Source: Pseudoscleropodium purum (lineage: Eukaryota; Streptophyta; Bryopsida; Hypnales; Brachytheciaceae). Taken from it: a stretch of DNA of 64,000 nt. Shown piece after piece: positions 1 through 11,400 of the stretch (position 1 is its first letter; every line of letters begins with the position of its first letter). Both the position numbers and the translations under genes were made by a program. Under the pieces are notes generated by a model. That model saw only the letters and a program-made list of their open reading frames with translations. It did no database searches and was not told the origin of the DNA. The stretch is taken from assembly GCA_963969395.1 (NCBI GenBank), contig OZ017801.1, positions 10,173,611 to 10,237,610 on the forward strand, in the 5' to 3' direction.

Positions 1-930
1 CTAAGTTACTTGATTGACGCATTCATAGAATCGCCCAATGCAATGAACTGAAGGGAGGTAGGTTGCCGCTTGCCCTCATTTCCTCGAAGCGATCCATCCA
101 AGGAAGTGGTTCTGGAAGAGCTGCTGCTAAGTTAAGTTTAAGCCAAGTCCAGTCGCGACCAACGATCTCATCCTCAACGAGACACTACTGAGGACGAAGA
201 TTTCCTCTAATGATAAGAAAGCAAGCGGCCATCAAGGAAGAGTGCCAACCACCAATGCGCAAGTGGACTGCCAGATTCCACCAGCGCCTCATCAGAAGCC
301 AACTGCACCCTGGATTGAGGCTCGAATGTTAAAAGCATCGTACATGAAGCAGCCGCTCAAAGGCAGGCAGGCTGGCAGGCAGGGGAGGAACAAGCAATGA
401 GGAATTAGTTCTTTCTGGTGAGGAATCCCTTCTCGGAAATTCCAATCCGTCACAGGTCTAGTAGTTGCCAGGCATCCCAGCTAGCTAGTAGGTTCAAGTT
501 CATCAGGCGCGTAGCTAGAGGGAGCCTGGGTTCAGTTGTGGGACTTCGTAAGAAGAAGCGCATACCGTACTCCGACCCACCACACTACTCGCCAGTTTGG
601 AGGGAGCGGAGGTGGTGCGGAGATTGAAGCGGTGGAGATCATCAGATGCGCTGCCCACCGCGATCCGCAACGCGCCCAGGCAGCAGTTGTAGTAGGGCCG
701 CAAAATTCATCCTCAGAGGACGAAGCTGGTCACTGCGGAAATCATCTGCTTTGGTACTTGTGTGTGTAGCTGGCTTAAGAAAATGCAAAAGCATCGCTTA
801 TTGGAAGTCAAACTACTGTAGATTGAAGACCTCTGTCCCCTTTTCACACAAAATGTCGAGGATGAATAGTTGCACTTCTGTCTTGCATGGAGAGGTTCTT
901 TGTCATTCATCCGATAGAAAATGTCTTTAG
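1..930. other. Unrecognised segment of raised GC, no gene assigned
   Basis: Bases 1-~780 are clearly richer in GC than the AT-rich DNA on both sides, and several short overlapping frames (418-627, 536-769, 646-930) stay open as a result. None has a recognisable domain, and they conflict with each other. It could be a non-coding transcript, a promoter region or an old gene remnant. The same segment occurs at 29511-30440 and 59039-59968. Confidence 0.4.
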
Positions 931-2667
931 CGCTATTTATGGGTTCAGCTCCTTTGGTTGCTATTTGGGTTGGATTTCAAAAGGGTTCACTAAACTAAAA
1001 ACAAGCTATTTAAGATATTAGAGTTGATCATAAAGTGTGTGCAATGCGGGACCAAGAGGTGGAGTTTGAGAAAAAAAAACAAGACGAAAGAGCTCCTTGG
1101 AACTAATCCAATTCTAGGGTGTGGTGGAGTTTGAATTGGTGTTGTGTGTTTCTTATGTGTTATTCTTAATTAATCCATAAATGATGCGGAAGACGTTTTT
1201 TGCGTGATCAATGGCAGAGAATCCTTCTATATGGGACAGAAGTGCAACTGTTCATCCTTGAAACTTTGTATGAAAAAGGGAGGTCTTCTATAGTTGTTTG
1301 ACTTCCAATTAATGAGTATTTTGGATTTTTTTTTTACAAGTAGATGATTCACATTGTAGCAAAAAGGACGATTTCCACAGTCACCAACCTATCTTTTAAA
1401 GCTTAAATCTTCCTCTAGCAACATTGTTACAACTAGAGAAGACTTTTACAATTAACTCTATCAATCCCAAAAGGACTAGGGATGGGGGGAAGGTTGAACT
1501 GATAGCTCTTATTTTCTTGACTAACTCTCGTAATAAGCATAATTCCTTATTTGTGTGGAATAATTTTGATGATTGCCTCCATCAAAATGAAAGAAGACTT
1601 ATATTGCTTTCCTATGGAAAAAAAGATGTCTGAAATCTCATAATTTATAAAAAAAATGCCACTATTGACAAGATTGATGAAAGATGTTCACTTAGGTAGT
1701 ATTTGTATATATGGTGAAATCATAATGCTCAAAAGTGCTCCAAAAACTTTGATTTTTTTTTCCACATGAATATACCATCATGTTTTTTATATGTAATTTT
1801 TTTCAAGTCATTTTGAGGTGTGGAAAAAATAATATGAGAATGTGAAGTGATGGCCCAAAACACCTTCTCCATTCTCAAAAAATTCACCTAAAATTGCACA
1901 ATTGATCATTATTTGATTGGATTGCATTAACAGATTCAATAGAAAAAATTGTGTAGGGTCTTTTTGTTGTTCATATAGTATGAGTGAAGTTTACATATTA
2001 AATTTTTTGCAAATGTATTTGTGGAAGTCACATAGTAGTCTTAAGGGTTAATATCAAATTCTACATGTGCACACTAAATTTTAAAAGCAACACCTTTGAC
2101 CCCCACCCCCCAAATTTGAGCATCATCACTTCAAAACTTGCACAAAGAATTTCTTTACCTAGTGATTAGTCATGGCCTTTTTCATCAACCACAAGGATTC
2201 TCAAGGTTGGCATACTCATCATTCAAATTAGAAGGCTACTATTTTGTTTATTGAGGGTCAATTTTTTTGAGGATGCTCTAACATTGTCAAACAAAGTATT
2301 TGGTCTTCAAAACAATATTGCAAACCAAGAATATTGGCTAAAAATGAAATTATTCTTTGTGTATGCTATTGAGGATTTACTACCTCATAATATTTTCACC
2401 TACATACCTAACTTTTCTTCAAATTTAAGGAAGTGAGTTGATTGGCAATTGATGATATGTTGTACTAAGTGAAAAATACTTCTCAAATAAAAACATTGGA
2501 TTTGAAATATCTATCACTAATTATTGAATTTAGAATAAAGACCTTGAATTAGTTAGGAATGAGGTTTAGAAATAAAATTTATCCATCAAAAAATACAAGG
2601 CAAATTTAACATTTACTATGTATTACTCTATTTCCTTAATTGGGAGAGCTATGAAATAGGCTCACTA

Positions 2668-3088
2668 GATGGCTCCCCCTAGTTTGCATTAGTTATCCCC
2701 CCTCTCTCAAAAAATTTATAGGCCGTTGATTTTTTTTAAGAAAAATGCTTACCCTTGAAATTGCCATTGATTTCTCAAAAAATCACAAGACATTTGTCTT
2801 GTGAAATTTAATCTGAGTTGTCCAAATATGAAATACAAAATGAATACCAAATACATACACAACATCAGATATGGATACATGATGAATATCGAATATGGAT
2901 ACCGGATACAAATGTAGTACCAGATATGGATATGGAAGGAATATAAAATATGAGTATTGAGTACAAATACAATACCAGATATAGATACAAAAGGAATTAT
3001 CCCATATTGATTGTTACAATATTGGTTTCTGAAAATCACAAGAAGGAGGAGGAAGAAAGGGATAGTGAATGAAAATTTTAAAATCTTT
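2668..3088 (+). repeat. Dispersed element family 1, member a
   Basis: This ~420-bp stretch is clearly related, base for base with small gaps, to 23485-23838 in the same orientation. Shared landmarks are GATGGCTCCCCC near the start, TTTGCATTAGTT, GATTTCTCAAAAAATCACAAG, a middle zone of reiterated GATATGGATAC-like words, and a closing AATTACAAGAAG/AATCACAAGAAG followed by GAAAATTT. No coding capacity was seen. It looks like an old non-autonomous transposable element or LTR piece. Confidence 0.75.
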
Positions 3089-5000
3089 AAAACCCAAAAA
3101 TAAAAGGGAGAGTCACTTTTGAGTGGATATTGGGTACCTTTCCTCACTATCCTCTCACTAACTTGATTAACTTTTGCCCCAAGTCAACAACACACTAATC
3201 TTCAAATATATTTATTTGCAATGAAAAATGAAAGTATTAATCATGCACTTTTGAGACTCTTCACATTGTCATTTCAATAAGATTACTTTGTCTTATATAA
3301 AAAAAAACTTTAGATTTCAATATCTACAATGAGGACATGCTGAAGAAACTCAAAATTGTGTTAATTTTTAATTGCAAGTGATTATAAATTAAAAATCCAT
3401 CAAGTATGGCAAGTATGATCAAAATTTGTCATTTTTTTTGACAAATGTTGATAGATTTCAACTATCGTTTTGCTCTTGTTACAAGTTTATAGGAAATTTA
3501 ACGAAAAATATTGCAATTATCTTGCCAAAATTTATTTCAACTTTGTTGAAACTTTGTTAGAAATTTATGGATATTGTATTGTATCTTCCAAAATAGCAAA
3601 TGTATAATGAGAAATTCATCAAAACTTGAAAAAATCAACCAAAATTTTGGAATCATTCTAAATGGCTTACCATAATACAAAGTGTAACCAACAACTTCTT
3701 TGATGAAACACTTATATATCTCAAACTCATAGATGAACTTGGAAGAATGCACATTAAATAGGAAGCTTTGGCCGAAGACCAACCAACATTGAGGGTGCCC
3801 TATGCAATACATTAAAGGCATGTGGTATTCTATCAAAAGAAGATTGAAGGTCAAAGATTCTAATTCACCATATTAACCCTGAAGTCCTAAACAGATAAGC
3901 CTAAAACCACTTTTTCAGACTTCAAAGCTTCTCTTTGTGTATGCTCCCATTTTACAACTAAATATATTTGGAACTTTATTTTATTTCAGAAATGTAATTT
4001 CATGTATTCTATATCATAAAATTTTCCATCTTTTTGGTGAAAATGTACAATTATTATGAATTTTTGAATGAAAAGTAAAAAAAATTCATATCAAGTACAA
4101 AACATGCTTAAAAAAACTGAAAATTTCTTCATAGGATTACATTATTAATAGTGTAGAACAACATGGTGCAAAAAAGAGCAAAAACTGCCAAAATACACAA
4201 ATTTGCCATTTGCTTATATAGGAAATTAAAAATATATATTACAAAGAGAGAATATCCAACATCTTTAATTGAAATTGGATTCAAATAACTTCTTCCCCCC
4301 CATAAAATGGATGGAATTTTCTTCCATCCTTGAAGCTTTTTAGAAATCATCCACAAGACACAAAACACCTTTCAACAATTTAGAGTAAGAACTATGTCTA
4401 AGATTTATTTATCAAAAAAAGACAATTGTTGTCCTATGTATTGAGTTGAATCCTTCTGATATTCTAAGTGGAATGAGTACAAGATTCTTTACCAAATTTG
4501 TTGAAGGATTCCTGAGTACCCACTCATCTCTTTTCAATTTTACTTGATTTCCCAACTTTGAATAAAGCTTGTCAATTTCACTTGATTTGAGATCTAAAAA
4601 ATTATACTTATCCATTTGCTTTGAAAATAGTTTCAATGGAAAGAATAAAGTGTATTCCTGATTCTTATCGTTGAAAATTTAAACATGCAAGTGTTGATTT
4701 GGAGTAATTTATGATTCTTGCTTATAAAAAAGATTGCATTTCAACAATTGCAAGGTGGATTGTGTGATGAGTTTGATAGCTCTTCATCTAAACTTAATGT
4801 TTTGGAAAGTGCATATTGGCATACTAACACAATTTTTAGTTGTATATGTCACTTCCAATCTCCAAAAAACTCTCATATGCAAATTTTTCAAACATTGTAG
4901 GGAACAACATACTAAAAATAAAGATACATACATCTATCTTCTTATAATCTCACAACCCCTATACAATTTCATATTGTAAACTAGTCTATTTATTAATAAG

Positions 5001-5183
5001 CACACTCTTGAAACATCTATATGGTTAGATTTTGAAAAACAAACAAAATCAATTTGTTTCATTGGAGATATCTATAAGCCTATGCTCACTGATAAACACA
5101 CTCTTAAAACATTTATATAGTTAGATTTTGAAAAAGAATCAAAAACAATTTGCTTCATTGGGGATAACTATAGGCCCATGCTC
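5001..5183 (+). repeat. Two-copy tandem duplication, ~96-bp period
   Basis: CACACTCTTGAAACATCTATATG at 5001 recurs in diverged form at 5097 (CACACTCTTAAAACATTTAT), and both units run through GGTTAGATTTTGAAAAA-like and TTTGCTTCATTGGGGATA-like text to a shared GCCCATGCTC end. The substitutions between the units show that it is old. Confidence 0.8.
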
Positions 5184-5292
5184 TTTTTTCATAGGAAAAA
5201 CAATGCGCTTGAAAAAGACTTTCTAAGCTCTTAAATTGGGGTTAACAATGTATGAATTACTTTTCATTGCCTTGACATGAAATCTCAAATTC

Positions 5293-5641
5293 ATACCTTA
5301 AGTTAGGCTATTTGTTTGTTTTGTTTTGATATCTTGGACTGTGCATCCCCATTCGCGTTCTTGGTAATGTCAGAAAGCCTTCAACAAAGATACTTTAGTT
5401 AGGCTATTTATTTGTTTTGTTTTGATATCCTGGAATGTGCATCCTCATTCGCATCCCCATTCATATTCTCGGTGATGTCAGAAAGCCCTCGGCAAAGAGG
5501 GGTGCATAGGCTTTGTTTTGTGGCAATCCAGCCAAGGGGGGTGCCAAAAGTTATTGAATTTTGAAGGTTTTATGAAATAAAAAAAATGAGAAAGTCATGT
5601 TCACTTTTATTTTGACCGTGGCAAACCGCACAAGGCACACT
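5293..5641 (+). repeat. Dispersed element family 2, member a (with internal 95-bp duplication)
   Basis: This stretch resembles 22053-22299 in the same orientation. Both open with CATACCTTA(A/G)GTT, carry TTGTTTTG runs, TCTTGGACTGTG, (C)ATTC..TTGGTA, GAAAGC, GAGGGGTGCA and GGCTTTG, and close with TTTTGAC(C/T)(G/A)TGGCAA followed by GGCACACT. Member a has an extra ~95-bp internal duplication (AGTTAGGCTATTT at 5302 and 5397). It is probably an LTR fragment or a non-autonomous element; no terminal repeats or target-site duplication were identified. Confidence 0.7.
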
Positions 5642-7407
5642 AGTCTAAGCTTAGGTTACTACAATTCTAGCATCCAGTAAGCTTACTCTCATGCAGTCAA
5701 GCCGGCTGACTCATTCGGATTATCTCGTAGCCGAAAATAGACGGCAGAATCCCTACAGGAATAGAGAGTTGACAATCTGCAAGCTCATATTGGGTCTAGA
5801 AATTGATCCTCCATTCCTTCCCAGAATCCCAGCCTCCCCAATTGCATGTGCTACTTTAATTTTTAGATGTCAAAAAACAAAGCTCGACGTGTTGCTTCCA
5901 AGCTTGGAAACTCCATCACCGATGCTAGCATCATCTTAAGAGAGTGCAGTGCAAGCAACATTTGATCAAACAAGAACAATCATTTGAAGACGTCTCATCT
6001 CGTCACATTGAAGTCCTGGACCAACTGCGTACCTCTGATAAGTAGAGTGTGACATCCCAAAGAGTGAAATGGAAGAAAATGAACCGAAGATAATTGCCAA
6101 GCAGTTTGTAGAATTGAAGCAGTGTAAAAAAAAAAAAAGAAAGGCTAGTTTAACTATTGATTGAAGAGAGAAAACCGTTCACTACCTACTACCAGATATG
6201 AATCCACAGCATAAATGACCAAACCCACTAAACATGTCCATTTTGAGATCATGAACCTTCAAAGAGCATTCGAGTGTGATTCGTAGTTGTACCTAAATAT
6301 TTGAAGCCTGATACCAGGAATGTAATGACGTGATCCCTGGCTCCTCTCAACCCAAGCATTGTCGTATTTCAGATCGCATTAGGTTTTGGAATCGGACATG
6401 GCAAGACAAAGGCCTTGCAAGAATCTAAGGTCACAAATTACTCTATATAACATTGGACAACTGAAACAAACATGGATGCAACACGTTCTAAACAAATGGC
6501 AATTGGGAGCAATAGACTGTTATCACATGCTGGTTGAACAGAAAAGCGAGCAGAGTCGGAACCCCACCCCATGGAGAAACATCAGAAAATTTGCAAAATG
6601 TAACCGCGACAGAGCTTTGGTAGCAAACAGTTCTGGCCTTAGTAGCACTCTTAATCATTACATACAGACCAACGGCCTGCATACACATGCAACAAGGCAT
6701 ACCCTTGATTGAGGGTCCATGATACGAAAATGTTGCCCCTAGCAGGAGAGATTCTCCGCAGTACAGCAATGACTAAATCCTCATCGCAGATAAGTATCTT
6801 CATCAGTATCTTTACACAAATATGGTATCTCTCAAAATTGTGAAGCACGACGGGCAGGAGGCGCCATCTCCATCAAATTTCACACTATCAAAACTAGTAA
6901 GTCCATCAACGCCAGCAGTAGCCCAGGTTTGGAGACAAAAAAAAGCTTTGAAGCTTGCATCTAATTGTCACTAAGTAAGACAAACTCTGGTGACACTTCA
7001 CGCTCAGATACAAGATGTACAAACTATTAGATTCGCAGCAGGGATAACGCTAAAGAAGAGACAAAAAACGGACCTGAACAAGGATCAATAAATCCTTCCC
7101 AGATGCGAAACATTCCCGTCGTGAACTCCGGCCCTGTTCCTGTCGCACACTGACAGACGCCTGCAAACATATGCCTTCAAACTTCCGATTTCTTTTTACT
7201 CCCTTTCAGTGCCTGATAGTGGTACGTACAAGCGCCAAATGAACGTGTTTCTTCCTTTCTGGAGTACCAAGTCCCCAGAAACAGACAGCCTCACATTCGA
7301 GGAGGTCAGAGGTCAGAGTTGCTTTTTATCTCCACGAAAGATGTTTGACCGGCGTGACACAAAAGAGAATAACTAACTCTAAACCGCTTTGGTCAAACAG
7401 ATTCTCT
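5642..7407. other. Mixed-composition stretch, no gene recognised
   Basis: The base composition is intermediate and open frames are short (5691-5939 +, 6386-6712 +, 6488-6769 -). None of the predicted peptides shows a family I know. A 13-A run at 6126-6138 could be a retrotransposed tail or chance. Because the SAUR gene next door is on the minus strand, the high-coordinate end of this stretch must contain its 3' UTR. Confidence 0.5.
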
Positions 7408-7740
7408 CTACCTCGCGCGATCCTGGCCCATGACCTCGGATTCTTCAAACGCGGGAGTAGCACCTTCCAGCCACCACAACAAGTGCTCGAAAACGCCAGG
7501 AGCACAAGCAATGCGCAAACCTCCGTCGCAACAGAACCCGAACTCCTCTTCAGACTTGGCTAACAAATCTCGGAAGACGTTGTTTGAGAGATACGATGTC
7601 GGGATGACAAACCTTCTCCGCTCCTTTCCGACGTACACAGCGAGGCAACCTGCGGGAACATCCGGTGGAGGACTCGGACATTCCACGTCGCTATCGTAGC
7701 TCTGGAAGCCTCCGTGATTGCCGCTAAGGATATCTCCCAT
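7408..7740 (-). CDS. SAUR-family auxin-responsive protein, 110 aa
   Basis: This is a small single-exon protein of the SAUR family (auxin-inducible domain). The conserved core covers residues 28-92: VPAGCLAVYVG (28-38), the basic ERRRFVIPTSYL (40-51), then LLAKSEEEFGF (59-69), GGLRIAC (73-79) and VFEHLLWWL (83-91), all in family order. Length and lack of introns are normal. The start at 7740 was chosen because it gives a typical 110-residue SAUR; the frame stays open to a Met at 7830, which would add 30 hydrophobic residues not expected in the family. Known SAURs act in growth control, many by inhibiting PP2C.D phosphatases and so keeping plasma-membrane proton pumps active; that this one does so is inference. 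A TGTCTC element lies 195 bp upstream. The neighbouring gene on the same strand ends only 231 bp before the start codon. Confidence 0.92.
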   Translation of the reverse strand: MGDILSGNHGGFQSYDSDVECPSPPPDVPAGCLAVYVGKERRRFVIPTSYLSNNVFRDLLAKSEEEFGFCCDGGLRIACAPGVFEHLLWWLEGATPAFEESEVMGQDRAR

Positions 7741-7934
7741 ACTCCCCCAGGAGCCCAAAAATAGAGAACAGAAGATAATCGCGAAGAAAAGAAGAGTGAA
7801 ATAGGAGTTGCGTACTGCAGATGATGGCAAGACAACAGAATAATCTCCAAATGTTCAAAAGTTAGAGCCACACAATCAACGCCGGAAGTGGCGATATTCC
7901 TTGCAAACTGAACAAAATCTTATTATCAAAATAA

Positions 7935-7940
7935 GAGACA
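7935..7940 (-). promoter_or_regulatory. Candidate auxin response element (TGTCTC) upstream of SAUR
   Basis: The plus strand reads GAGACA, so the SAUR sense strand reads TGTCTC, the classical AuxRE core bound by auxin response factors. It sits 195 bp before the chosen start codon, within the 231-bp gap to the next gene. A hexamer is expected often by chance; only the position and the SAUR context make it worth listing. Confidence 0.45.
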
Positions 7941-7971
7941 AAGTTTGTCAAGAATCACACGAGGAACAACT

Positions 7972-8451
7972 CTACAACTTCGGCTTATCAAGAACATCAA
8001 GCTTTACGGCGATGGCCTGCACCAACATCAAGGTGGTGTCCACTTTGATATTCAAGGCCTCCATTTTGGTGTCCACTTTGATATTCATGGCCTCCATTTT
8101 GGTGTCGACTTTGATATTCAAGGCCTCCACCCTCAAAATTAACGCCTCCATGCGGCTCTGGGTGATAGATTGGTTGATGCCCACCGCAATCGTCCCAAGC
8201 GCTAGAAGAGTACCGAAGAGCCTCCTCACATCTGCGTGGTACTTCTGCGAACAAACACAAAACAAGAAACTTTAGAACCAACACAAATCATGCTTGACAC
8301 CAAAGCAAGCAACAAACCCAACAAACCTAACGTCGAGGTTGACGAAGGGCCCCTCCAAGGTTGCCGGCGCGGCGGTGCAATGGCTCCTCTGGCTCCTCCA
8401 CATTGTGTTCCGCAAGCCGGTCAAACCCCGCGCGCCAATAAACCTTGCCAT
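7972..8451 (-). CDS. Two-exon gene: small protein with mitochondrial-type presequence and 11-residue repeats
   Basis: Exon 1 is 8451-8332 (40 codons), the intron is 8331-8245 (87 bp, GTTAGG to TTCGCAG, T-rich), and exon 2 is 8244-7972 (90 codons plus stop). Both exon ends are in phase 0, giving 130 aa. Residues 1-32 have five Arg and no Asp or Glu, a pattern typical of a mitochondrial (or plastid) targeting peptide. A hydrophobic stretch follows at 49-63 (LFGTLLALGTIAVGI). Then come three 11-residue repeats (79-111) of the form MEALNIKVDTK, preceded by a partial one, so a hendecad coiled coil is likely. Without splicing, exon 2 alone opens with a 7-residue artefact from the intron. I do not recognise the family. 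A membrane-anchored, coiled-coil organelle protein is an inference from layout only. The gene lies directly upstream of SAUR on the same strand. Confidence 0.72.
8032..8130 (-). repeat. Three 33-bp coding repeats
   Basis: Three nearly identical 33-bp units encode the 11-residue repeats of the two-exon gene. On the plus strand each shows CTTTGATATTCA(A/T)GGCCTCCA. Such short in-frame arrays change copy number easily, yet copies A and B have the same number. Confidence 0.85.
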
Positions 8452-11400
8452 AACAATTCACTTGCAAAACACATAAAGCAAACCAACAACGCGCGAAAGT
8501 TTTATACCTCATCGCAAGAGCGACCTGCCGCGCAAACACTCCCCACTCCCCGCTCCCTGCACTTATCCACGAAAGCGACCCGCCGCTCGACCAGCGCAAC
8601 ACGCCTCACAACACTCCCGGCACTCATGAGACTCGCCAAGACTCGTTAATTCTTAAACGCCGGGACTATCACAAGCATCGGTGGCCATCACTCTCTTTGG
8701 TACCCTTTTGCAACTAGACATCAATGGAATTTTTTAGTTTTTTTCAGAGATGAAACTACATGTCTTCTTCATTTCAGAAAAAAATTTAGATTTTTTGTGG
8801 AAAATTGATTTATTTCGAGAATTTTTGAAGATAAAGTGAAGAAAAACTTCACTATCAACCCAAATTTATCTTAATATATAATTGATATATGAAACCTTGA
8901 TATTTTCATTTGTAAAAATACGTATTTTTTATCAATAGTGATTTTTTATAAATTTAAATGAGAAAATTAAAAAATCATTTTTTTAAAGTAAAAGGCAGAG
9001 ATAAAATTATATTAATTAGAATATATATTAGAATAATTTGGGATTTTTAATACAAATGAAGGTTAGAATGAAAAACATAATATTGCAATTTAAATTTAAA
9101 AAATATTTTGAAATAAATAAATGAAATGAAATACACATAATATTGTCTAAGTTTGATTCTAACAATTGCAATATTTCTTTCAAATTTTACAATTGCAATA
9201 ATTCTTTCAAATTTTAGATTTTTTCAAAATTTCAAAATAGAATAGAAAGTTACAATCAAGGTTGACTAAGGCACATCCACTTTTTGGATGTGTAAATCTT
9301 AAGGGGTTAATTCTTTAGCGCTCCTTTTCCGTATGACAATTTTCGAAGCTTTAATTAATAAAATTGAAGTTCGACTCCCCAATTCAATTTATTAATTACT
9401 TTCTTAAAATTCTAAAATTGAAATAATGGTATCAAATGAACTTATGTTGATAACTAAGTTGATAACTGAAGATATAGAATAGTTTGTATCATTGTCAATT
9501 ACATTATATGTAACCATATCTACATAGACAAACCTTGTGTTGGTATCCATATTTGTATACATACTGTTAAATATTTTAATTCAATTGTTTAAATACCCCC
9601 GGTCAATTCATTTTTTGAAATGGGCTAGCCAGTGTTTTTAAGAAGATAGTCAAAACGTAGTGTATTTCTCATGTTTAAATGATATACTTTATTTTGGTAC
9701 TCCAAGAATGCCATATAATTTTCACCCTAACCCCAAAAATTATGTGTATACATGCAAAACTAGCAAAGTTGCTTTGCCTCTACTTTTTTTGACGTGGCAA
9801 CAAAGGACTACAATATTTTATGACAATAGCAATTTCTTATTGTTTATTCAACTTTGCATTGACAAATTGTGATCTCAAGGTATTAAGGGCATTGAATTAC
9901 AACAACTATTTTTATAATTGACAAAGAGGGTCACCTATTCTCATGCTCACAAAGCTAGAGGTCCTGCCTTTATATTATCCTTAATACAATGCGTATTTGC
10001 AAACTCATTTTGCTTTAATGAATGGAGAATTCTATTGATTGAAATAATAGTATGATATATTTCCAACCTACAATAGTGTATGTATGTGTACATATATATG
10101 AAAAGGATTAACAATTTGTTGTTGTAGAAGATGTATGGTATGAGAAAAAAGCATACCAATTTCTCAACCATTTACAAATGTCATGGTAGAAAGTATCTTT
10201 AGGATGATAAAGTATTCAATTTTTATACTAAAAATAGGTGATTTTCATCCAACTTTTGTGTACAACTTTTGTCAATTTTAAATCCACATTTAGTTGTTCA
10301 TTGATTTTATCTACAATAGTTTATAAAAAGATAGTATATCAATACAATGTTTTTTTGTTTTTTCTTCTTTCCATAAACTTGATTTTGACATCCAAAATAA
10401 TTTCTTTTTCTTTTGCACGAAAACGAATAAATTCAAGATTTTGAAGTATAATTTCCACTTTCATTGCTTGAAAATTTTATAAGAATTCCGAAAAATTAAC
10501 AATTCTTTAAGTTTGAAGTTAAGGATTTGGAACCAAGAAAATCTTTATACTCTAATTTTATTTACTATAGTTTACTTTCATTATCATATGAAATATATAG
10601 TTTTTTTAAAAATATTTTGCGTTTGATAATAATATAATTCATAGGAACTTCAAATTTTCACCAAGAAACCCAAATTTTTTGTACAAAGTAGAAGTCAAAG
10701 GCATTTGATTGCTAGCACAACATTCAATATCATTCAGTTGGGTTGTCCTCCCCTCAACAAAATGATGTGGGTTATTTCGCATCATTTCATCCCACAAACG
10801 ATATTTCATTCTATAATCAATAGCTATTAATAAGAACACTTATTAAGAAGTATAAGACTTTTTCTCCTTAGCTAAAGATGTCACAAATGACAAATAGAAG
10901 GCATCCTTTCTTCAGGCGTCTAAATGTTATCAGTTGCTTTGAATGATTGGAGTATGGAAATTATAGAGCCTTGTATGGAGTTATTCCACACTAACTTTTA
11001 GGCATTCAATTTTTGTGAATTTCAAAAGTAATGCCCACTCTTATAAACCAATGTTGTTTTCCATGTCTAGACATACATTAGTCCATCTACAAGACCATTT
11101 CAAGGCAACAAATTTGCGCTTCTTTGTGCCAGGCATTAGAATGTTGACAAGCATCACAGACTGCACTATACACAATTGAATGTCCATTAAGAGATGTCCT
11201 ACACACTTCTAAAGGCACAATTACAAGAACTTTGAAAAGACAAAAATTGCAATTGTAACTAGCTCTCATGTTTATTTTTCAACTTTTCAAAGAAACCAAG
11301 TGATGTAAGATCGTTTTCCATAGTTTCTTGTTTCCATGTAAAAATTGGAAGATTTGAAAAGGATGAAAAAGCAAAAAGGTTCTTGTGTGATCCCAAATTC

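Larger units (their letters stand above)
931..5292. other. AT-rich intergenic DNA, no gene seen
   Basis: This is low-complexity A/T-rich sequence with scattered stops in all frames. The short open frames (for example 2749-3147 and 3537-3854, both minus) are rich in Phe, Ile, Tyr and Leu, as AT-rich DNA gives by chance, and show no domain I recognise. It contains a dispersed element (2668-3088) and a 96-bp tandem duplication (5001-5183), described separately. Confidence 0.7.

Noticed and set aside
6126..6138. Poly(A) run as the end of a retrogene
   Set aside because: No intact or decayed coding frame of a known gene precedes it and no target-site duplication was seen.
7741..7830. Hydrophobic 30-residue N-terminal extension of the SAUR frame, resembling a signal anchor
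   Set aside because: SAUR proteins of ~110 residues normally start shortly before the core domain, and the inner Met at 7740 gives that length. The extension is most simply in-frame 5' UTR.
7997..8284. Alternative minus-strand frame (95 residues) with HQNGG-type repeats
   Set aside because: It reads the 33-bp repeats in another frame. It would start inside the intron, and it lacks the presequence-hydrophobic-coiled-coil logic of the chosen frame.
8236..8649. Plus-strand frame of 137 residues
   Set aside because: It overlaps exon 1 and the intron of the minus-strand two-exon gene, is rich in Pro, Thr and Ala from GC-rich DNA, and has no recognisable domain.
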